Notes: generated from the letters alone by a model not told the origin. 64,000 bases of DNA from an uncultured Alphaproteobacteria bacterium (GCA_902617375.1 CACMWI010000001.1:1-64000); one strand, 5' to 3'; positions 8,602 through 19,331 are shown, counted from the first letter of the stretch. Made by a program: numbers and translations.

Positions 8602-10149
8602 TTACTTAACTTTTTCCTTTAATAATTCAACGGTTTGTTTAATCCCATAAAATTTTATAAAAGAGCCGAGCCTCGGTCCTTGCTCTTGTCCCAAAACTAC
8701 TTGGTAAAACCCTGAAAACCAATCTTTGAGGCTAGAGAATTTTAATTCCATTCCAATTTCATAAATTTTTGTTTGAATATCCTCTGCCTCACTTTTATTA
8801 TCGAGATTTTCTAGAGTTTGAATTAGCTTTGTAAAGCCCTTTCTCTCAAGATCATTGGGTTCCCTATATTTCTTTTTTGGTAATACAAATTTTTTATAAT
8901 ATTCGACTCCATATTCAAGAAGTTTCTGTATTAAAGGAAATTGCTTTCTGTCGGTATCCGGATAATAGTTTTCAATAAAGCCCCAAAGAATTTCAGGACT
9001 TTCAGCATTGCAAACATTTGCAAGATTTAAAATCATATTGAAAGAAAAGTTTTCTAGAATATTAAATTCCTTTTCATTATTTAAAAACCAAATGGGACTT
9101 TTGTATTTTTCACTGACTTCTGATGCTTCAAAATCTTTTTTTAACTTCAAATATTCATCTGTCATTTTTGGTATTACATCAAAATAAAGTCTTTTTGCTC
9201 TGGTTGGATTCTGAAACATAAATAATTCAAGACTTTCTTGCGGAGAGAACTCTAACCAATCTTCAACGGATATTCCATTTCCAATAGACTTGGATATTTT
9301 TTCACCTTTTTCGTCTAAAAATAATTCATAAGTGAAATTATTTGGTGGTCTGCCCCCGATAATTCTATTTATTTTACTTGATAAAACAAATGATTCTATT
9401 AAATCTTTTCCATTCATTTCATAATCTACGTTTAGTACATACCATCGCATAGCCCAATCTACTTTCCACTGTAATTTGCATTCTCCATTAAAAATTGATG
9501 AATATTCATCTTTAGATAAAACGGGATTAAAGTATTCTATTCTGTGGTTTTTCGTATCTAGATTATTCACTTTTACCTGAAGAACTTTTCCTGAAGCTTT
9601 ACAAATTGGTAAAAATGGAGAGTAAGTTTGCCTTCTTTCCTTCCCAAGTGTTGGTAAAATTACATTCATTACTTTATCATAATTATCAAAAATAGCTTCG
9701 AGCCCCTCATTGAAATTTCCATTTTTATATAACTGAGTTGAAGACTTAAATTCAAAGTCAAATTTAAAATTTTCAAGAAATTTTACTAACTTATTGTTAT
9801 TGTACGCAGAGAAACTTTCAAATTCTTCAAAAGGATCTGGAATAGATGACAGAGGTTTTTCCAAATGCTCTTCAATAATTTCTGAATTAGGTATATTTTG
9901 CGGTACTTTTCTTAACCCATCCATATCATCTGAGAAAACATACAACTTTACTGGAATATCAGAAATTTCTTTGAAGGCCTTAATAACCATTGAGGTTCTT
10001 AGAACCTCTCCAAAAGTTCCTATGTGAGGCAAGCCTGAAGGGCCATAACCTGTCTGAAAAATACATTCTGATTTTCCTTTTTCTTCTAATCTTTTTAAAA
10101 GTTTTTTAGCTTCTGTGAATGGCCATAATTTAGAATTAATTTCCAACAT
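8602..10149 (-). CDS. lysS: Lysyl-tRNA synthetase, class I
   Basis: It charges tRNA(Lys) with lysine. This is the class I (archaeal-type) enzyme, as in alphaproteobacteria and spirochaetes, not the class II enzyme of most bacteria. The Rossmann signature PSGLPHIGTFGE (HIGH-like) lies near residues 37-48, and the KMSKS-like loop is KISKSIGNG near 285. Length (515) fits the family. It is the first gene of the minus-strand run that continues to DUF952, pyrD and the HAD gene. Its promoter should be in 10150-10297, shared with the divergent sulfite reductase genes. Confidence 0.95.
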   Translation of the reverse strand: MLEINSKLWPFTEAKKLLKRLEEKGKSECIFQTGYGPSGLPHIGTFGEVLRTSMVIKAFKEISDIPVKLYVFSDDMDGLRKVPQNIPNSEIIEEHLEKPLSSIPDPFEEFESFSAYNNNKLVKFLENFKFDFEFKSSTQLYKNGNFNEGLEAIFDNYDKVMNVILPTLGKERRQTYSPFLPICKASGKVLQVKVNNLDTKNHRIEYFNPVLSKDEYSSIFNGECKLQWKVDWAMRWYVLNVDYEMNGKDLIESFVLSSKINRIIGGRPPNNFTYELFLDEKGEKISKSIGNGISVEDWLEFSPQESLELFMFQNPTRAKRLYFDVIPKMTDEYLKLKKDFEASEVSEKYKSPIWFLNNEKEFNILENFSFNMILNLANVCNAESPEILWGFIENYYPDTDRKQFPLIQKLLEYGVEYYKKFVLPKKKYREPNDLERKGFTKLIQTLENLDNKSEAEDIQTKIYEIGMELKFSSLKDWFSGFYQVVLGQEQGPRLGSFIKFYGIKQTVELLKEKVK

Positions 10150-10202
10150 ACTAGTTAATAAAGTATTCAGTTTAAAAGTATTATCAAGTCTTAAAAAAAT
10201 AT

Positions 10203-10247
10203 ATTATACAAAATAAATTTGTATAATTTTAATTAAACATTTAATAC
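10203..10247 (+). promoter_or_regulatory. Promoter with overlapping palindromic operator candidate for the cysI operon
   Basis: A perfect 10-bp inverted repeat, ATTATACAAA, spacer ATAAA, TTTGTATAAT, occupies 10203-10227. Its right arm contains a -35-like hexamer TTGTAT (10219-10224). This is followed after exactly 17 bp by a -10-like TAATAC (10242-10247). The arrangement is what a repressor-controlled promoter for the DUF2849-cysI-DUF934 genes would look like. The binding protein is unknown; a sulfur- or cysteine-responsive regulator would fit the context. Confidence 0.5.
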
Positions 10248-10297
10248 TTGTAATATTTTATTTCCCCTTTATTTTTACAAATAGGATATGATTTAAT

Positions 10298-10573
10298 ATG
10301 GTTAAAAAACTCCAAGGAGAAACTTTTTTGCTATCTGCTAATGAACTAAGATCTGGAAAAGTTGTTTTTTTTACATCAAAAGGCTGGTCAAGCTCTTCTA
10401 GCGAGGCTATCAAAATTAAAGTTGATGAAATTGAAAGATATGAAGAAATTTCAATCGAAGAAGAGAAAAAATGTATTATTATTTCCCCTAAGTTTGTTGA
10501 ACTGGACGAAGCTGGAAATATTAAAACCCTTAGAGATAAAATTAGAAATACTGGAATAACAATTAAAATATAG
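10298..10573 (+). CDS. DUF2849 domain protein of the sulfite reductase operon
   Basis: A 91-residue protein that fits DUF2849: an N-terminal beta-rich segment with LRSGKVVFFTSKGWS, then an acidic middle and PKFVELDEAGNIKTLRDKIR. In alphaproteobacteria DUF2849 genes commonly precede cysI; here cysI follows after 5 nt, so co-transcription is likely. Function is unknown. It may support sulfite reductase, since it is too small to be an electron donor with a visible cofactor motif. An overlapping frame at 10362-10559 is not credible. Confidence 0.8.
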   Translation: MVKKLQGETFLLSANELRSGKVVFFTSKGWSSSSSEAIKIKVDEIERYEEISIEEEKKCIIISPKFVELDEAGNIKTLRDKIRNTGITIKI

Positions 10574-10578
10574 ATATT

Positions 10579-12231
10579 ATGTACAAATATTCTGACATAG
10601 ATAAAAAAATAATTGCAAGCAGAGTTAAACAGTTTGAAAATCAAGTTAATAGAAGGCTAGAAGGCAGACTCACTGAAGAAGAATTTAAACCACTTAGATT
10701 AATGAATGGTTTATACCTACAGTTACATGCCTATATGTTAAGAATAGCCATCCCCTATGGTGAGCTTTCATCTAAACAACTTAGGAAGATTGCTTTTATT
10801 GCGGATAAATATGACAGAGGTTACGGTCATTTCACAACAAGACAAAATATTCAGTTTAATTGGCCCAAGTTGTTAGAGGTCCCTGAAATACTGCGTGAAC
10901 TCTCTTCAGTTGAAATGCATGCAATTCAAACATCCGGAAATTGCATAAGAAATATTTCCTCAGACCATCTTGCAGGATTAACTTTAAATGAGATCGAAGA
11001 TCCAAGACCATGGTGTGAAATAATAAGAAAATGGTCAACGTTTCACCCAGAATTTTCATTCCTACCGAGAAAGTTTAAAATTGCTGTAATAGGTTGCACT
11101 GAAGATAGAGCTGCCATGTTGGTTCATGACATTGGTTTAAGGATAATAAAAAGAAAGAATCAAGTAGGCTTTGAGATTTTTGTTGGAGGGGGACAAGGAA
11201 GAACTCCAATCATAGGGAAAAAAATTAGAGATTTCTTACCAAAAAAAGATATTTTAAATTATCTTGAAGCAATTCTCACAACCTATAATCAAGAAGGTAG
11301 GAGAGACAATATTTATAAGGCTAGAATTAAAATTTTAGTAAGAGAGTTAGGAATAGAAAAATTCAGATCGCTAGTTGAAGAAAATTTTTCAAAACTTTCA
11401 AATAAAGAACTTGAAATCGACGACAAAAGCATAGAAGAAATTTTCGGATTTTTTAGATTACCTCCTTTGAAACCAAATACCAATCAAATACCTAGCAAAA
11501 ATAATCATGAGTATCAAAATTGGATAAAACAAAATGTAATCCCTCATAAAATACAGGGATACTCAATCGTACAAATTTCTCTTAAAGCTCCAAAAAAACC
11601 ACCTGGTGATGCGACAAGTAATCAAATGATAGCACTTGCCGAAATATCTGAAAAATTTTCTTTTAGTGAGATAAGAGTCACACATGAGCAGAACCTTGTT
11701 CTTCCTCATGTATCTAATAAGGAACTATTTAATTTGTGGAATCAACTTAAAATTCAAAACTTAGCAACTCCTAATCTAGGTTTAATAACAGACACAATTT
11801 GTTGTCCAGGAATGGATTATTGTGCCCTTGCAACCGCCAGATCAATTCCAATATCTCAAAAAATTAGTAGTCACTTTAATAACTATTTAAATCAAAAAGA
11901 AATAGGAGATTTGAAAATTAAAATTTCAGGTTGCATCAATGCATGCGGGCATCACCATGTTGGGAATATTGGGATACTTGGGCTAGACAGGAAAGGACAA
12001 GAATTTTACCAAATTACATTAGGCGGCTCTGCAAAAGAAGATGCAGCGATTGGTGAGATAGTAGGTCCATCATTTTCAGAAAATGATTTAATTGACGCAA
12101 TTGAAAAAATCCTCGATACCTATAAGAAACATAAAAGGAATAAAAGTGACGATTTTTTGTCTGTTTTTCGACGAATTGGAATAAAAGAATTTAAAAAAGA
12201 TTTATATGATAATTTTACAAAAAAAGCATGA
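10579..12231 (+). CDS. cysI: Sulfite reductase hemoprotein (CysI type, siroheme/4Fe-4S)
   Basis: It reduces sulfite to sulfide in cysteine synthesis, using a siroheme coupled to a [4Fe-4S] cluster in the cytoplasm. The 550-residue protein has two repeats of the nitrite/sulfite reductase fold. It carries RLMNGLYLQLHAYMLR near residue 47, GHFTTRQNIQFNW near 85, and the cluster ligands in CCPGMDYCALATARS and GCINACGHHHVGNIG (C-x5-C and C-x3-C). The alphaproteobacterial arrangement of DUF2849, cysI and DUF934 indicates sulfite, not nitrite, as substrate. The electron donor is not encoded nearby. Confidence 0.93.
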   Translation: MYKYSDIDKKIIASRVKQFENQVNRRLEGRLTEEEFKPLRLMNGLYLQLHAYMLRIAIPYGELSSKQLRKIAFIADKYDRGYGHFTTRQNIQFNWPKLLEVPEILRELSSVEMHAIQTSGNCIRNISSDHLAGLTLNEIEDPRPWCEIIRKWSTFHPEFSFLPRKFKIAVIGCTEDRAAMLVHDIGLRIIKRKNQVGFEIFVGGGQGRTPIIGKKIRDFLPKKDILNYLEAILTTYNQEGRRDNIYKARIKILVRELGIEKFRSLVEENFSKLSNKELEIDDKSIEEIFGFFRLPPLKPNTNQIPSKNNHEYQNWIKQNVIPHKIQGYSIVQISLKAPKKPPGDATSNQMIALAEISEKFSFSEIRVTHEQNLVLPHVSNKELFNLWNQLKIQNLATPNLGLITDTICCPGMDYCALATARSIPISQKISSHFNNYLNQKEIGDLKIKISGCINACGHHHVGNIGILGLDRKGQEFYQITLGGSAKEDAAIGEIVGPSFSENDLIDAIEKILDTYKKHKRNKSDDFLSVFRRIGIKEFKKDLYDNFTKKA

Positions 12232-12658
12232 GTACAAAAATCATTACAAACAAATTAAAGAACAGGATTTCTTAGAAAAAAATATTAGAAATGGTTCCAT
12301 ACTTTCTATTTCACAATGGAGAGAGGCTAAGCACCTTGTTCAAGAACAAAAAATTGATGTAGCGGTCGAATTTAGTTCAAATGCTTGTTCTTTGTCAGAT
12401 AAAGATGAAATTTCAGAAGCTGCAATGGTACAGATAAATTTTGAAACATTTAAGGATGGAAGACCTTTTACTTTCGCAAAAATATTAAGAAAAAAACACA
12501 ATTTTAAAGGTGAGCTTAGAGCTGTTGGTCATGTTCTTCCAGATCAGTTCGTATTTTTGATTAGATGTGGCTTTGATTCTGTTGAAATAAAAGAGGAGGA
12601 TAAAGATATTTGGCTAGAACTTTTAGAAATGGACGAAGGTTTCTATTATCAGCCATGA
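12206..12658 (+). CDS. DUF934 domain protein of the sulfite reductase operon
   Basis: A 150-residue protein with the DUF934 core: an N-terminal SISQWREA segment, then VAVEFSSNACSLSD, INFETFKDGRPFTFAKILR and LRAVGHVLPDQFVFLIRCGFDSVE. DUF934 genes follow cysI in alphaproteobacteria; the protein is thought to support sulfite reduction, but its role is not established. The only ATG in frame upstream of the conserved part is at 12206, giving a 26-nt overlap with cysI. The ATG at 12228 is in another frame and stops quickly. A hairpin follows the stop. Confidence 0.82.
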   Translation: MIILQKKHEYKNHYKQIKEQDFLEKNIRNGSILSISQWREAKHLVQEQKIDVAVEFSSNACSLSDKDEISEAAMVQINFETFKDGRPFTFAKILRKKHNFKGELRAVGHVLPDQFVFLIRCGFDSVEIKEEDKDIWLELLEMDEGFYYQP

Positions 12659-12660
12659 GA

Positions 12661-12695
12661 CCCGGTTGAATTACACAACCGGGTTTACATTTTTA
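12661..12695 (+). terminator. Hairpin terminator after the cysI operon
   Basis: CCCGGTTG (12661-12668), loop AATTACA, CAACCGGG (12676-12683), then a T-rich tail TTTACATTTTT. It lies 3 nt after the DUF934 stop codon. The tail is imperfect, but the GC-rich stem in such AT-rich DNA is distinctive. In the minus direction no T-run follows, so it serves the plus-strand operon. Confidence 0.75.
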
Positions 12696-12724
12696 TGAAG
12701 CATGTTGCTTGGTAACGTGGCTAT

Positions 12725-14416
<1,692 letters not shown>

Positions 14417-14704
14417 TTATTCTAAAATACCCATGATGTCTGACTCTTTCATAATTAAGACATCTTGACCATCTAACTTAACTTCAGTACCAGACCATTT
14501 ACCAAATAAAATTTTGTCACCTTTCTTTACATTCATAGGCTTAGATTTTCCATCTTCGGTAATCTCTCCGGGGCCAACTGCTAGCACTTCGCCTTCACTT
14601 GGTTTTTCTTTCGCTGTGTCTGGGATTATGATCCCGCCCGAAGATTTCTCATCTGTTTCGATTCTTTTGACGACTACTCTGTCGTGCAATGGTTTAAAAT
14701 TCAT
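14417..14704 (-). CDS. groES: Co-chaperonin GroES (Hsp10)
   Basis: The heptameric lid of GroEL. From the Met at 14704 the protein is 95 residues, beginning [14 protein letters not shown]. Further hallmarks are [24 protein letters not shown] (the mobile loop region) and [16 protein letters not shown]. An ATG at 14713 would add three residues (MFN), but the family starts at MNFKPLHDR. It is first in the groES-groEL operon, with a promoter and CIRCE operator 41-94 nt upstream. Confidence 0.97.
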   Translation of the reverse strand: MNFKPLHDRVVVKRIETDEKSSGGIIIPDTAKEKPSEGEVLAVGPGEITEDGKSKPMNVKKGDKILFGKWSGTEVKLDGQDVLIMKESDIMGILE

Positions 14705-14744
14705 ATTGAACATCCTTTCTTACACTTTCCAAAAATGAGTTTTA

Positions 14745-14798
14745 TTAGCACTCATCACATACGAGTGCTAACATAATTACGATTATTTTTTATGTCAA
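14745..14798 (-). promoter_or_regulatory. CIRCE operator and sigma-70 promoter of groES-groEL
   Basis: TTAGCACTC, 9-nt spacer ATCACATAC, GAGTGCTAA at 14745-14771 is a perfect CIRCE element, the binding site of the HrcA repressor. On the minus strand a promoter reads TTGACA (14793-14798), 17 bp, TATGTT (14770-14775). The -10 hexamer overlaps one CIRCE arm, so bound HrcA would block transcription. The hrcA gene is not in the window. Confidence 0.95.
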
Positions 14799-14805
14799 GA
14801 CTTTT

Positions 14806-16665
14806 CTAAAAACTAAATTCGTTAAGAATAAATGTTTCTAGCTTTTTCACGCTTTCTTCAATTGAGTATTTTGATGTATTAATGACAAGATTTGGCATTT
14901 CTGGTGGTTCGTATGGTGAGGATACGCCTGTAAAGTTTTTGATCTCACCTTTCATTGCTTTAGCATAAAGTCCTTTGACGTCTCTTTTTGAACATACCTC
15001 TAGAGAAGCCTCAATGTATATCTCACGAAAAATCTCAGGTCTTATGTCTCTAGCCTTTTTCCTCTCACTTCTATACGGAGAAATTAATGAAACTAAAACA
15101 ATAAAACCGGCTTTAGTGAATAAATTTGCAACCTCAGCAGTCCTCCTGATATTTTCTGTCCTATCCTCTGGTGAGAAATCTAAGTTTTTATTCAGTCCAA
15201 TTCTTAGGTTATCTCCGTCTAATGAAAAAACATTGATATTTTTTTGAAATAGCCTTTTTTCTACATTTTTTGCAATGGTACTTTTTCCCGCACCTGATAG
15301 ACCAGTAAGCCACACAATCCCTGGTCTATGATTATATTTTATTGATCTGTCAATTTCACTTACAGCATAGTTTACTGGAATTATGTTCTGATTTAAATTA
15401 TCTCTGTATTCTCTCTGATCAGGGTAATTTCTTATATCAACTATCCCTCCAGCAACAATCTCTTTTTCATCAAGCAAACAAAATCTTGAAGTAGACTTAT
15501 TGAATGTGTAATCATCCATTGGGATTAACTCAGACGAATGAATTACAACCTCGCAAATATCATTTTTTTCAACATTTGTTTTTTTTTTTTCAATAAGACT
15601 TTCCACATCAATAATTTTTTTTATTTTGTTTATTGAAACCTCGTATTCACCTGTATTGATCTTCATCAAATATTTTTTATTGAAAGATATTTTTTTTTTA
15701 CTCAACCAAAACAGTCTTGATTCAAATCTATTGGTCAGTTGAGGCGGAGCCTTGATGTCTGATGCCATATTCCCTTTATCAACAAAAATTTGATCACTCA
15801 GTGTAATTCCAATACAGGCTCCAACTTCATATTCTTTTTTTGCTTTAGGCCATACTTCTAGTGTTTTAACATTCACAATTTCGTTTGAGGGAAGAAAAAT
15901 AAGTTTAGTCCCGCTTTTAATTTTTCCTGATTCGATTCTTCCTACAATAATTCTTTTATCTCCCAACTTATATATGTCCTGAACTGGGAATCTAATGAAT
16001 TCAGATTTATTATTTTCGTGAATTTTGTATTCATCTAGAACCTGAATGAATGAAAAACCTTTGTACCATTCCGTTTCCTTGCTTAAAGTAACAATATTGT
16101 CTCCTTTTCTTGATGATATTGGAATAGATGAGTATGACTTAATTCCTATCTTTGAAAGAAATGTTTCAAGGTTGGATTTAATATTCAAAAATTTGCTTTC
16201 AGAATAGCCAACTTTATCCATCTTATTGTAAAGTGTTATTACTTTTTCAAAACCTAGCAACTTTAGAAGATAAGAATGTTTTTTAGTTTGTTGTTTTATG
16301 CCCTCGTTTACGTCAACAATCAAGATTGCTATGTCCGCTGAAGCAGCGCCTGTAATCATATTCCTTATAAACTCTTTATGACCTGGTGCATCAATGAACA
16401 CATATTTTCTTTTTTTGGTTTTAAAAAAAATTCTGGTTGTATCTATTGTAATTCCTTGGTCTCTCTCATCCTGAAGTGCATCAAGTAAAAATGCAAATTC
16501 AAATTCATTCCCTCTTTTTTGACTTGCTTTTTTTAACTCACTATATTTTTCTTCTTGTATTTCTCCTATATCATAAAGCAATCTCCCAATAAAAGAAGAT
16601 TTTCCATGATCAACATGCCCTACAATCACAATTCTTGGTACATCTAAATTTTTATTATTCTTCAT
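14806..16665 (-). CDS. cysNC: CysN-CysC fusion: ATP sulfurylase large subunit with APS kinase
   Basis: The N-terminal part (about 1-440) is the GTPase subunit of sulfate adenylyltransferase, making adenylylsulfate (APS) with CysD. It has IVGHVDHGKSSFIGRLLYD, the switch segment DAPGHKEF and the NKMD motif. The C-terminal part (about 445-619) is APS kinase, with P-loop GLSGAGKST, the segment DGDNLR, and SPYRSERKKAR. The fusion length (619) is as in other alphaproteobacteria. It follows cysD with 1 nt between the frames. The product PAPS may serve sulfation, because the neighbouring CysH looks like an Fe-S enzyme that can use APS directly. Confidence 0.95.
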   Translation of the reverse strand: MKNNKNLDVPRIVIVGHVDHGKSSFIGRLLYDIGEIQEEKYSELKKASQKRGNEFEFAFLLDALQDERDQGITIDTTRIFFKTKKRKYVFIDAPGHKEFIRNMITGAASADIAILIVDVNEGIKQQTKKHSYLLKLLGFEKVITLYNKMDKVGYSESKFLNIKSNLETFLSKIGIKSYSSIPISSRKGDNIVTLSKETEWYKGFSFIQVLDEYKIHENNKSEFIRFPVQDIYKLGDKRIIVGRIESGKIKSGTKLIFLPSNEIVNVKTLEVWPKAKKEYEVGACIGITLSDQIFVDKGNMASDIKAPPQLTNRFESRLFWLSKKKISFNKKYLMKINTGEYEVSINKIKKIIDVESLIEKKKTNVEKNDICEVVIHSSELIPMDDYTFNKSTSRFCLLDEKEIVAGGIVDIRNYPDQREYRDNLNQNIIPVNYAVSEIDRSIKYNHRPGIVWLTGLSGAGKSTIAKNVEKRLFQKNINVFSLDGDNLRIGLNKNLDFSPEDRTENIRRTAEVANLFTKAGFIVLVSLISPYRSERKKARDIRPEIFREIYIEASLEVCSKRDVKGLYAKAMKGEIKNFTGVSSPYEPPEMPNLVINTSKYSIEESVKKLETFILNEFSF

Positions 16666-16666
16666 A

Positions 16667-17464
16667 CTACATGTAGCCTTTTGATCTTAACCTTTCGAAA
16701 ACATTTTCTTCTTCATGATCCATTGTTCTACCCGATCTCTCAGATGTTTTGCTTATTTTTAATTCTTCAATAACTTCGTCAACGTTTTTTGCTGAACTTT
16801 CCACTGGCAATGTGATATCTTCATCACCTAAAGATCTGTATCTTTTTCCATTTTTTGAAAAATATAAATCGACTACAGGAATTTTCTCACACTTTATATA
16901 TTCCCAAATATCAATTTCAGTCCAGCTCAATAATGGATGAATTCTAACATGAACGGATTTCGGATAATTAAAGTTTGATTGATCCCAAAATTCTGGAGGT
17001 TGATTTTTAATATCCCATGTTCCAGAGTCTGTACGTGGACTAAAAATTCTTTCCTTCGCCCTTGTTCCTTGCTCATCTCTTCGAATACCTGCAATAATTC
17101 CTCGAAAATTTTTTTCCTTTATTATATTTCTCAAACCTTCAGTCTTTCTTGCAGCAGAACGGGCGGCAGGTGGTAGTGATGGATCAATTTTATGGATGGA
17201 AGGACAAGATCCCTTAATTAAATTTAGATCCCATTTTTTTACATATTTATCTCTGAAAGAATACATTTCTTTGAATTTTTTTCCTGTGTCAACATGAACT
17301 ACTGGAAACGGTATTTTTCCAAGAAAAGCTTTAAACGCCAACCAAATCATTACATTAGAATCCTTTCCTAACGACCAAAGAAGAGCTATGTTAGGAATTG
17401 ATCTGTAAGCTTGCCTGAAAATGAAAATACTCTCATTTTCCAATTTATTTAAGTTTGACTGCAT
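16667..17464 (-). CDS. cysD: Sulfate adenylyltransferase subunit 2 (CysD)
   Basis: The catalytic PP-loop ATP pyrophosphatase subunit that forms APS from sulfate and ATP with the CysN GTPase. The PP-loop is LWSLGKDSNVMIWLAFKAF near residue 30. Further family segments are PFPVVHVDTGKKFKEMY, GIRRDEQGTRAKERIFSPR and VHVRIHPLLSWTEIDIWEYI. The length of 265 residues is shorter than the usual about 300, but all core motifs are present. It starts directly after cysH and runs into cysNC, forming one operon. Confidence 0.95.
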   Translation of the reverse strand: MQSNLNKLENESIFIFRQAYRSIPNIALLWSLGKDSNVMIWLAFKAFLGKIPFPVVHVDTGKKFKEMYSFRDKYVKKWDLNLIKGSCPSIHKIDPSLPPAARSAARKTEGLRNIIKEKNFRGIIAGIRRDEQGTRAKERIFSPRTDSGTWDIKNQPPEFWDQSNFNYPKSVHVRIHPLLSWTEIDIWEYIKCEKIPVVDLYFSKNGKRYRSLGDEDITLPVESSAKNVDEVIEELKISKTSERSGRTMDHEEENVFERLRSKGYM

Positions 17465-18163
17465 TTATTTATTGTAACTATAATGTATACCACATTCTGT
17501 TTTTATATTGTCTGTCCATCTTCCAGATCTTGGATCATTTACGTTTGAAGACTTTATCGTACAGTTCATGCATCCTATTGACAAATACCCTTTTGTAAAA
17601 AGTGGATGTTTTTTTATCTTGTGAAGATCAAAATATGATTCTACAAATGATTTTTTTACAGATGCAAGTGGATTTACAACGACCTTTTGATTTAAAAATT
17701 CAAATATTTTTAAGAATTTTCTTTCACCTTTGTGGTACGATTTTCTACCGGAAATCCAAGCTTGATAATTCTTTAGTTCTTTTTTTAAAGGAATCACTTT
17801 TCTTATATTACAACATGAATCAGGATTAGATTTCCAAAGATTTCCATCTTTATCATTTTTAACCAAATCATAACTATTAGGGAAAATTTCCTTGCAATTT
17901 TTTAATTCTAGTTTTTGAATGAGATAATTCTTATATTCAATTGTTTCTTTAAATAAAAAATTTGTGTTAATTAAAATCACAGGAAAGTTTCTGTCTATTT
18001 GAGAAATCATGTGAAGGATTATCGCAGATTCAGTTCCAAACGAGCACACATATGCTATTTTATTTTTGAATATTTCTTCGATAGTCATCCTCAAGATCAA
18101 TTCTGGTGGTGAATCTTTATATTTTTTGTTTAAATTTTTTAAATAAATTGAATGATGAGCCAT
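17465..18163 (-). CDS. cysH: Adenylylsulfate/phosphoadenylylsulfate reductase, Fe-S type
   Basis: It reduces activated sulfate to sulfite with thioredoxin-type donors. The 232-residue protein has the PP-loop-like CSFGTESAIILHM near residue 40, the pair CCNIRKVIPL, the C-x2-C motif GCMNCT and the C-terminal KTECGIH with the catalytic Cys. A Cys-Cys pair plus CxxC binds a [4Fe-4S] cluster and is typical of enzymes that use APS, unlike the cluster-free PAPS reductases of enterobacteria. It is the first gene of cysH-cysD-cysNC; its promoter should lie in 18164-18273, shared with divergent ctaA. Confidence 0.9.
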   Translation of the reverse strand: MAHHSIYLKNLNKKYKDSPPELILRMTIEEIFKNKIAYVCSFGTESAIILHMISQIDRNFPVILINTNFLFKETIEYKNYLIQKLELKNCKEIFPNSYDLVKNDKDGNLWKSNPDSCCNIRKVIPLKKELKNYQAWISGRKSYHKGERKFLKIFEFLNQKVVVNPLASVKKSFVESYFDLHKIKKHPLFTKGYLSIGCMNCTIKSSNVNDPRSGRWTDNIKTECGIHYSYNK

Positions 18164-18190
18164 ACTATTTCATAATTTTTTTAATTTAAT

Positions 18191-18217
18191 TTGTCAATAA
18201 GATATGTTAAATATAAT
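18191..18217 (+). promoter_or_regulatory. Candidate promoter of ctaA
   Basis: TTGTCA (18191-18196) and TATAAT (18212-18217) are separated by only 15 bp, a short spacing, 57 nt upstream of the ctaA start codon. The -10 hexamer is a perfect match. In DNA this AT-rich, chance matches are common, so this remains a weak call. Confidence 0.35.
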
Positions 18218-18273
18218 TAACTACAGTAAAATAATGTATTTTTTTTTGAGAATTAAAAATTATTAATATAAAT

Positions 18274-19317
18274 ATGGAGACATATTTTAAAAAATATAAG
18301 GTTACTTGGCTTTTGCTAAACTTATTTATGGTGACAGTCATGGTTGTAATTGGTGGTATTACAAGGATTACCGATTCTGGATTGTCAATGACAACATGGA
18401 ATTTTTTTAAAGGAATCATACCACCTCTTAATAATGAAGATTGGATAAACCTCTTTAATCTGTACAAAGAATATCCTGAATACAAATTGAAAAATTTAGG
18501 GATGTCACTTCCTGAGTTTAAAAAAATTTTTTTCTGGGAATATATTCATAGAATTTGGGGAAGATTAATTGGTTTGACTTTCTTTTTACCTCTCATTTTT
18601 ATTTGGCTTAAAGGTGGATTTAATTTTAAAGAAAAGAGACTGATAATTATCCTTTCCTGTTTAGGTTTTTTCCAGGGCTTCATGGGATGGTATATGGTTG
18701 AAAGTGGCCTAATTGACAAGCCAGATGTTAGTCATTTTAGGTTATCTGCACACCTACTTACTGCTTTTTTTATCTATTCACTACTACTTTATTTTTTTTG
18801 GACAATCATATCCGAAAAAGGGGGTGTTACTAAACAATCAAAAAAAATCAAACATCATAAAGTAAACTTTACAATTTCATTAATTTTGTTATTTATCACT
18901 ATCTCTGCCGGAGCTTGGGTTTCAGGAACTGATGCTGGTTTAGCATATAATAATTTTCCATTAATGGGTGATAAAATTTTACCGCCTATCCTAACATCCG
19001 AGGATCAATATCTGCTTAGCAACTTTTTATCAGATCAAGGATTTCTTCAATTTCTTCACAGAGTTTCTGCTACGGTAACACTTCTTTATGTTCTCCACAC
19101 AGTTTTCAAAGCGAAAAGAGACGGGTTTTTTGATGATATAAAAATTTTATTTTATTTTTTAACAATAATGATAATTCTTCAGTATACGCTTGGAATAATT
19201 ATTTTAAAGTTGTATGTGCCTATTTATTTAGGTCTGATGCACCAAATAGGATCATTATTTATGTTAACTTTGATTGTTATTTCAATTTGCGAATGTAATA
19301 AAAAAAGGGCGTTTTAA
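18274..19317 (+). CDS. ctaA: Heme A synthase (CtaA/Cox15)
   Basis: An inner-membrane enzyme that oxidises the C8 methyl group of heme O to make heme A for aa3-type cytochrome oxidase. The 347-residue protein has about eight hydrophobic segments. It shows the duplicated family pattern: GGITRITDSGLSMTTWNFFKGIIPP near residues 29-55, EYIHRIWGRLIGL, HLLTAFFIYSL, GAWVSGTDAGLAYNNFPLMGDK in the second half, HRVSATVTLLYVLH, and a final HQIGSLF. The paired heme-ligand histidines are present. It stands as a single gene, with a bidirectional terminator after it. Confidence 0.95.
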   Translation: METYFKKYKVTWLLLNLFMVTVMVVIGGITRITDSGLSMTTWNFFKGIIPPLNNEDWINLFNLYKEYPEYKLKNLGMSLPEFKKIFFWEYIHRIWGRLIGLTFFLPLIFIWLKGGFNFKEKRLIIILSCLGFFQGFMGWYMVESGLIDKPDVSHFRLSAHLLTAFFIYSLLLYFFWTIISEKGGVTKQSKKIKHHKVNFTISLILLFITISAGAWVSGTDAGLAYNNFPLMGDKILPPILTSEDQYLLSNFLSDQGFLQFLHRVSATVTLLYVLHTVFKAKRDGFFDDIKILFYFLTIMIILQYTLGIIILKLYVPIYLGLMHQIGSLFMLTLIVISICECNKKRAF

Positions 19318-19331
19318 CAACGCCCTTTTTT
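19301..19331. terminator. Bidirectional terminator between ctaA and the porin gene
   Basis: AAAAAAGGGCGTT, loop TTAAC, AACGCCCTTTTTT: a perfect stem with an A-run before and a T-run after. It can terminate ctaA on the plus strand, where the stem overlaps the end of the coding sequence, and the convergent porin gene on the minus strand. Confidence 0.93.
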
